The notes under the pieces: generated by a model
Told to the model about the DNA's origin: nothing
Seen by the model: only the letters and a program-made list of their open reading frames with translations
The model's database searches: none
Position numbers and translations under genes: made by a program
Assembly (NCBI GenBank): GCA_913047795.1
Contig: CAJWTS010000023.1
Location: 1 to 49,316, forward strand
Direction: 5' to 3'
From: an uncultured Verrucomicrobiota bacterium
GTDB lineage: Bacteria > Verrucomicrobiota > Kiritimatiellia > CAJWTS01
DNA length: 49,316 nucleotides
Shown here: positions 44,834-49,316 of the stretch, piece after piece
How the letters are laid out: each line of letters opens with the position of its first letter
How positions within the stretch are numbered: the first letter of the stretch is position 1

Positions 44834-44893
44834 ACTGGTGCTTAAGCAGCGGATTCCGGTATGGATGTGGGCTTGCGGCAGGATGGGCGATCG

Positions 44894-47116
44894 ATGCATG
44901 TGATGCGACATAAGGCGAAGATGACAATCGGGTGTTTGCTCACGGCGCTTGCCGCGTTGACGGCCAGTGCCCAGGTCGAGCCGCTATCTTCCGTGCCCGC
45001 GCGCGTGGTTCGATCCGCCGCCACATCCAGTAATGAGCCCGCCGTCCCGCCGGGCGTCCCGATCGAAACGGAAGCCGACCGGATGGACTATGATGACAAG
45101 CGCGGCGTCACCAAACTTATTGGGAACGCGTTCATCCGTTTGATCTCGACCGGCGAAGAGCTGCGCGCGGACACGATTACGGTCGATATGAAGACCGGCA
45201 AGGCCATCGCGCTCGGCCACGTGCTTTTCAAGCACGGTGATCGTGTCTGGGAGGGTACCGAGCTGGAGTATAATATCGCCTCGCGGCAGATCATGTCGCG
45301 CGACGATTTCAAGTATTCCGAGCCGCCGTTCTTTATTGATGGCGCCGAGATGATGTCGCCGACAAAAGATCCCACGGACAAGGACTACCGCCTCAAGAAG
45401 GTCACGCTCACCTCCTGCAAATATCACGACCACCCCCATTACCGCCTGCGCGCGCGGCGCCTACGCGTTGAGCCCGATGAACATCTGCGCGCCTACCACG
45501 CCGTGCTCTACTTCTACCGGGTCCCCCTGTTCTACTCGCCGTTCTGGTATGCCGATCTCGATGACCGAAGCGGTTTTCACTTTGAACCTGGCTATGGCAG
45601 TGACTGGGGCGCCTACCTGCTCTCGTCGTATCGGTCGCAACTCGGCAAGAACCTGCGTGGCGAGACGCATCTCGACTATCGCTCGAAACGCGGCCTGGCC
45701 TACGGCCAGGATTTCCGTTGGCACAGTCGCGAGCGCGGATGGTCGGGGGAGTTGTTGACCTACTATGCGAACGACGAGGAACCGTTTGATGACGATGAGG
45801 ATCCCGAGGAGTCGGAGGTCGACAGCAGCCGCGCACGTATCTTGTTTCAACACGACGGTCAGGTAGGAGAGCAGACCCGCCTGTTTTCGAAGATTCACTA
45901 TGTCAGCGACCCGGATGTGCTTCATGATTTTTTTGATCGCCAGTTCCGGCGCGAGCCCGTTCCGGAGAACTACCTGAACCTGACGCGGCGCCACGATCGT
46001 TATTCCGCGTCTGTGCTTGCCGAGTACCAGATCAACGATTTCTATGACAGCGTGGATCGCTTGCCGGAAGCGTCCGTGACGTTCCAGCGGCAGCAGATCC
46101 GCGAATCGAAATTCTATTACGGCGGTCGAACCGAGATTGCTCGCCTGGAACGACGATCGGGTTTCGACGATCCGGATGAAGAATACGATGCGAGTCGCGT
46201 CGACTCTGATCACCGGATTTTCTATCCCACGCGCCAGTTTGGGTATCTGAATGTCATCCCGCGCCTCGGCGGGCGTGTCACCTATTTCTCGAAGACGAAG
46301 ACGCTGAAAACGAACGACGTGGTCTCCGCAGAAGAGGGCGCCGATATGCGCGTGGTCTACGAGATCGGACTCGAGAGCTCGTTCAAAGCGTTCAAAATAT
46401 GGGATTCCCCGGCCGGCCGGCGCCGTCACGTGGTGGAGCCTCGCATTAACTGGACGTACATTCCCGAACCCAACGTGCTGCCGGAGAACCTGTTCCAGTT
46501 CGACAATGTCGATAAACTGGAGGAGGAACATTTTGTGCGTCTCGGCATGCGCCACAAACTGCAGGATAAGCGTAAGGGGTTGCCGCATGATCTGATCGAT
46601 CTGGACCTGAGCACAGTCGTGCGGATTAAGAAAGATGCCGGCGACGACGCCATAAAGGATATTTCGCTCGATGCGGAGTTTCGCACCGCGGAGTGGATCG
46701 ACGTCGATCTCGAGGCGGTTTACAGCCTTCAGGAATCGACCCTGGATAGGGCCGAGTTACAGGTCGACGCTCGGCTGGGAGAGAACTGGATCGTAGACTT
46801 TGATTATCTCTTTCGCGAAGATCGTAACAGTTTGTTGTACGTCGCGCTCGCGTTCACGCCCAGTGAAGCCTGGAGGGTTGGATACTATTCCCGGTTCGAG
46901 TTTGAGGACAGTCAGCTCGAGGAGCAGGGGTTGTGGGTTCTGCGCACGCTCGACTGCCTTGCGATTCGTACGGGTATCAACATGATTCCGGCCGGCGCGC
47001 GCGGTGACGACCCGGACGAGGACGACGAATGGCGCGCTATGCTGGAGGTCTGGCTGACGGCGTACCCCCAGGATCGGGTCGGCGGCAGTTACGGGCCGGT
47101 CGCCGGATACCGGTAA
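44894..47116 (+). CDS. lptD: LPS-assembly outer membrane protein LptD-like
   Basis: LptD inserts lipopolysaccharide into the outer membrane. The frame opens at 44861, but ATG 44894, with AGGA ten bases upstream, starts a clean signal peptide (KMTIGCLLTALAALTASA), giving 740 residues. Residues about 40-170 form the periplasmic OstA/LptA-like beta-jellyroll (ADRMDYDDKRGVTKLIGNAF; GHVLFKHGDRVWEGTELEYN). The barrel then starts around VPLFYSPFWYADLDDRSGFH and alternates to the end. A Cys in TLTSCKYHDHPHYRLRARR sits where LptD has its conserved TxC. The gene indicates a lipopolysaccharide-type outer membrane. Confidence 0.88.
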   Translation: MHVMRHKAKMTIGCLLTALAALTASAQVEPLSSVPARVVRSAATSSNEPAVPPGVPIETEADRMDYDDKRGVTKLIGNAFIRLISTGEELRADTITVDMKTGKAIALGHVLFKHGDRVWEGTELEYNIASRQIMSRDDFKYSEPPFFIDGAEMMSPTKDPTDKDYRLKKVTLTSCKYHDHPHYRLRARRLRVEPDEHLRAYHAVLYFYRVPLFYSPFWYADLDDRSGFHFEPGYGSDWGAYLLSSYRSQLGKNLRGETHLDYRSKRGLAYGQDFRWHSRERGWSGELLTYYANDEEPFDDDEDPEESEVDSSRARILFQHDGQVGEQTRLFSKIHYVSDPDVLHDFFDRQFRREPVPENYLNLTRRHDRYSASVLAEYQINDFYDSVDRLPEASVTFQRQQIRESKFYYGGRTEIARLERRSGFDDPDEEYDASRVDSDHRIFYPTRQFGYLNVIPRLGGRVTYFSKTKTLKTNDVVSAEEGADMRVVYEIGLESSFKAFKIWDSPAGRRRHVVEPRINWTYIPEPNVLPENLFQFDNVDKLEEEHFVRLGMRHKLQDKRKGLPHDLIDLDLSTVVRIKKDAGDDAIKDISLDAEFRTAEWIDVDLEAVYSLQESTLDRAELQVDARLGENWIVDFDYLFREDRNSLLYVALAFTPSEAWRVGYYSRFEFEDSQLEEQGLWVLRTLDCLAIRTGINMIPAGARGDDPDEDDEWRAMLEVWLTAYPQDRVGGSYGPVAGYR

Positions 47117-47186
47117 ATGTTTCGCGCGGATGGACCCGTTGCAGAAGCGCGGTCTGCGACTTGAATTTAAAGCAAACGGTCTGATT

Positions 47187-48128
47187 ATGATTTACCTGGT
47201 AACAGGCGGTGCAGGGTTTATCGGCAGCAACACGGTGCGCGTATTGCTGCGCGATGGGCAGCGCGTGCGCGTGCTGGATAATCTGGCGACGGGACGCGCG
47301 AGCAACCTGGACGACGTGCGCGACGAGATCGAATGGATTGAGGGCGATCTGCGGGATTCGGATGTGCTCAAGCGAGCGCTGGATGGCGTAGGGTACGTCT
47401 TCCATCTCGCCGCACTTCCGTCCGTGGCACGCTCGGTGGAGGACCCCCTCGCTGCGTCCGATATCAACATACGCGGTACGCTTGAACTGCTCGTCGCCGC
47501 GCGGGATGCGGGTGTTGATCGATTCGTCTTTGCATCCTCGTCGTCGGTTTACGGGGACACGCCCCTGCTGCCCAAGCAGGAGGATATGACGCCGAACCCG
47601 CTTTCGCCGTACGCGGTACAGAAGCTCGCGGGGGAGCACTATTGTCGGGTTTTTCACGATCTGTATGGACTCAAGGCGTTCGCGCTGCGGTTCTTCAACG
47701 TGTTCGGCCCACGCCAGGACCCGAAGTCGGACTACGCCGCCGTGATTCCGGCCTTTGTGGATGCCGCCCGGCGTGGCGCATCTCCAACGATTCACGGTGA
47801 CGGCGGACAGACCCGCGATTTCACGTATGTCGATGACGTAGCGGCCGGAATGATGAGTTGCTGCACGGCTCCCGCCACGGCTGCGGGGCAGGTTTACAAC
47901 CTCGCCTGGGGGCGACGGACATCCATACGCGAACTGGCAGATAAGATCCTCGCCCTGGCTGGACGTTCCGATATCGAACCCGAATTCGGTCCACTGCGCG
48001 CCGGAGACGTGCGCGATTCGCAGGCGGACGCGACCCGTGCCCGCGAGTTGTTGGGCTGGGAGCCGCGCATTTCGTTCGAAGAGGGCCTGCGCCAGACCGT
48101 CGAGTGGTACATCCAGAACGGGTCCTGA
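47187..48128 (+). CDS. NAD-dependent sugar-nucleotide epimerase (extended SDR)
   Basis: The frame begins at 47130, but ATG 47187 gives MIYLVTGGAGFIGSNTV, the normal N-terminus, and 313 residues. The nucleotide-binding GGAGFIGS, the catalytic Ser/Thr region FASSSSVYGD and Tyr-x3-Lys (SPYAVQKLAGEHY) are intact. FNVFGPRQDPKSDYAAVIPAF and GDGGQTRDFTYVDDVA resemble UDP-GlcNAc/UDP-Glc 4-epimerases of the WbpP/GalE kind. The exact substrate cannot be read from sequence. Its place after lptD fits envelope polysaccharide synthesis. Confidence 0.88.
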   Translation: MIYLVTGGAGFIGSNTVRVLLRDGQRVRVLDNLATGRASNLDDVRDEIEWIEGDLRDSDVLKRALDGVGYVFHLAALPSVARSVEDPLAASDINIRGTLELLVAARDAGVDRFVFASSSSVYGDTPLLPKQEDMTPNPLSPYAVQKLAGEHYCRVFHDLYGLKAFALRFFNVFGPRQDPKSDYAAVIPAFVDAARRGASPTIHGDGGQTRDFTYVDDVAAGMMSCCTAPATAAGQVYNLAWGRRTSIRELADKILALAGRSDIEPEFGPLRAGDVRDSQADATRARELLGWEPRISFEEGLRQTVEWYIQNGS

Positions 48129-48230
48129 CGCGGATACGGGCGAGCCGCGTCTTGCAAATCGGCCGCAGTTGAGGTCAACTCTCCATAACGCGGAGCCGGA
48201 CGGCACGCGAGGGCAACGAGATCCGGTAGC

Positions 48231-48689
48231 ATGAGCCGAAATCCTGAACGAACGCGCGCATCCCGCCAAGCCGGGTTCACCTTTCTGGAGGTGTTCATCG
48301 CCATGCTGATCGTGGTGGTCCTGAGCGGCGTGGCCGGGCTTTCATATTATAGCCATCTCAAGAAGGCGCGTTACGAGGCTACGGTTCTGCAGGTACGTAC
48401 GTTTAGGCAGGCCTTGCAGATGTACCGCGCAAACCATAGCGCGCTGCCGACCCAGGAGCAGGGTCTGGATGCGCTGATTGCCATTCCTACGCGACCGCCG
48501 GTGCCAAAGAACTATCCCGAGGAGGCCTACCTGGAGACGCGCATCCTGCCACGGGACGGGTGGGGTAACGAATTCGTCTATGGTGTACCGGCCTCGGATG
48601 GCTCAGCGTACGAGATCGTTAGTTACGGAAGCGACGGTGAACCGTCTGGAGCTGGCGACGCGGCGGACATCTCGAGTCTCGACCTGTGA
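48231..48689 (+). CDS. gspG: Type II secretion major pseudopilin GspG-like
   Basis: The protein has 152 residues. Prepilin peptidase site AGFTFLEVFIAMLIVVVLSG has cleavage after Gly and Glu at +5. The helix is followed by the GspG core (HLKKARYEATVLQVRTFRQA), ALPTQEQGLDALI, the conserved RDGWGNEFVY and the acidic calcium-site end YEIVSYGSDGEPSGAGDAAD. It is the main subunit of the T2SS pseudopilus. The stop overlaps the GTG start of the next pseudopilin. Confidence 0.9.
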   Translation: MSRNPERTRASRQAGFTFLEVFIAMLIVVVLSGVAGLSYYSHLKKARYEATVLQVRTFRQALQMYRANHSALPTQEQGLDALIAIPTRPPVPKNYPEEAYLETRILPRDGWGNEFVYGVPASDGSAYEIVSYGSDGEPSGAGDAADISSLDL

Positions 48690-49030
48690 GGCGGTCCGGA
48701 TTCACGATGACCGAAGTACTTGTTGCACTGGCGATCCTGACCGTGATCGTCGTCTCGCTGCTGACCGCCCAGACCCGCATCCTTAAGGCGGAAAATCGTG
48801 TCCGCTCGCGTACGGCCTGGCGTCACGAGGCCCGTCGAATCCTTACACAGACCCATCTCGGGGCGTCAGTGAAGGATATTGCCGAGGGATTGAAGGACGA
48901 TTGGACGGTTGAGATGGACGTTGTCGAGAGCGATTCGGGAACCAACCGGATACAGTGGCACCGCTGGCGCCTGACACCTATCGCCGACGCCTCCACCCGC
49001 GCCGAATTCTTTCTTGTTCGATCCCCCTGA
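48686..49030 (+). CDS. Minor pseudopilin, GspI-like
   Basis: The protein has 114 residues from a GTG overlapping the gspG stop (GTGA). Prepilin site SGFTMTEVLVALAILTVIVV has Glu at +5. The short globular part (EARRILTQTHLGA, then QWHRWRLTPIADAS) has no further hallmarks. Size and the VLVALAIL helix fit GspI best; GspH is possible. No further T2SS genes follow on this strand before the window ends, so the operon may be short or continues elsewhere. Confidence 0.75.
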   Translation: MRRSGFTMTEVLVALAILTVIVVSLLTAQTRILKAENRVRSRTAWRHEARRILTQTHLGASVKDIAEGLKDDWTVEMDVVESDSGTNRIQWHRWRLTPIADASTRAEFFLVRSP

Positions 49031-49208
49031 CGTGATCGATGCCGGGCTGTGACCAGGCGTTACGCTCCCCCCATAATGTCTTTTTCTGATAGAGCCAGTA
49101 ACCCTATTTCGGTAATCCCCGCCCGCCTGACATGTCATCACGCCATCTTAGGGGATCGGTCCGAACCCGCGCTGCATGATTCGAGTGCGGGTGACCGCGC
49201 CCTGATCG

Positions 49209-49316
49209 TCAGTCGCCTTCGACGAGGGCGACAAGATCGTCGTGAATCCCGCCATTTGACGCGACGAAGGCGAGCCGTTGATGGGGCAGAGGCTTGCCGA
49301 CGCGGCAGGTTCGCCC
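49209..49316 (-). CDS. C-terminal end of an unrecognised convergent gene (cut by window edge)
   Basis: An open minus-strand frame enters from the right edge and ends at the TGA at 49209-49211. The last residues read RVGKPLPHQRLAFVASNGG then IHDDLVALVEGD. Composition and codon use look like real protein, but 35 residues are too few to name a family. The 178 bp between it and the pseudopilin gene contain no clear hairpin terminator. Confidence 0.4.
   Translation of the reverse strand, partial: GRTCRVGKPLPHQRLAFVASNGGIHDDLVALVEGD

Noticed and set aside
47037..48269. 410-codon minus-strand frame opposite the epimerase gene
   Set aside because: Antisense shadow; it spans the lptD end, the epimerase and the gspG start, all of which have clear motifs.
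1..49316. CRISPR arrays, rRNA genes, intact insertion sequences
   Set aside because: No regularly spaced repeat series, rRNA-like sequence or transposase frame was recognised.

Overview
The window is a GC-rich bacterial chromosome segment from a Gram-negative, outer-membrane-bearing organism. The evidence for that is an LptD-type outer-membrane protein, an MreBCD/PBP2/RodA elongation operon and type II secretion pseudopilins. The style of the PII/Amt pair and the general gene set suggest the PVC superphylum (Verrucomicrobia/Kiritimatiellae-like). That placement is an inference from protein resemblance, not a measured result.

Left part (1-4.6 kb): the end of hflX is followed by decayed type IV pilus / type II secretion genes. 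These are a pilT remnant with a frameshift, a stop and two internal deletions, the N-terminus of a pilB/gspE ATPase, and a prepilin remnant. Among them sits an intact coiled-coil protein containing a 174-bp-period repeat. A rhomboid-like membrane protein with a C-terminal zinc ribbon and some doubtful small frames come next.

4.6-19.6 kb (mostly minus strand): recN, a tRNA with anticodon CAT and its promoter, and the C-terminal stub of a tyrosine recombinase pressed against carB. Then come carB, pyrG, glnK, amt, glnA and glnE, a glutamine/nitrogen block. Both amt-glnK and glnA have good -24/-12 (sigma-54) promoters. The PII protein lacks the Tyr51 uridylylation site, and GlnE carries an extra N-terminal region that looks like two GlnD-type ACT domains. 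Together these suggest nitrogen signalling that differs from the E. coli GlnD-PII-GlnE relay.

20-28.9 kb (minus strand): PPi-type phosphofructokinase, an M48 peptidase with LemA, pyruvate kinase, a Ste24-type M48 peptidase and acetyl-CoA synthetase.

29-36.1 kb (plus strand): rsmD-coaD-yceD-rpmF-plsX-fabH-fabD-fabG-acpP-fabF, a tightly packed fatty-acid cluster with several 4-bp start/stop overlaps. A two-gene minus-strand island follows (NERD protein and winged-helix protein with a degenerate nucleotidyltransferase).

37.8-49.0 kb (plus strand): mreB-mreC-mreD-mrdA-rodA-rng-lptD, an NAD-dependent sugar epimerase, then gspG and a second pseudopilin. The last 108 bases hold the end of an unrecognised convergent gene. 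I saw no CRISPR array, rRNA or intact insertion sequence.
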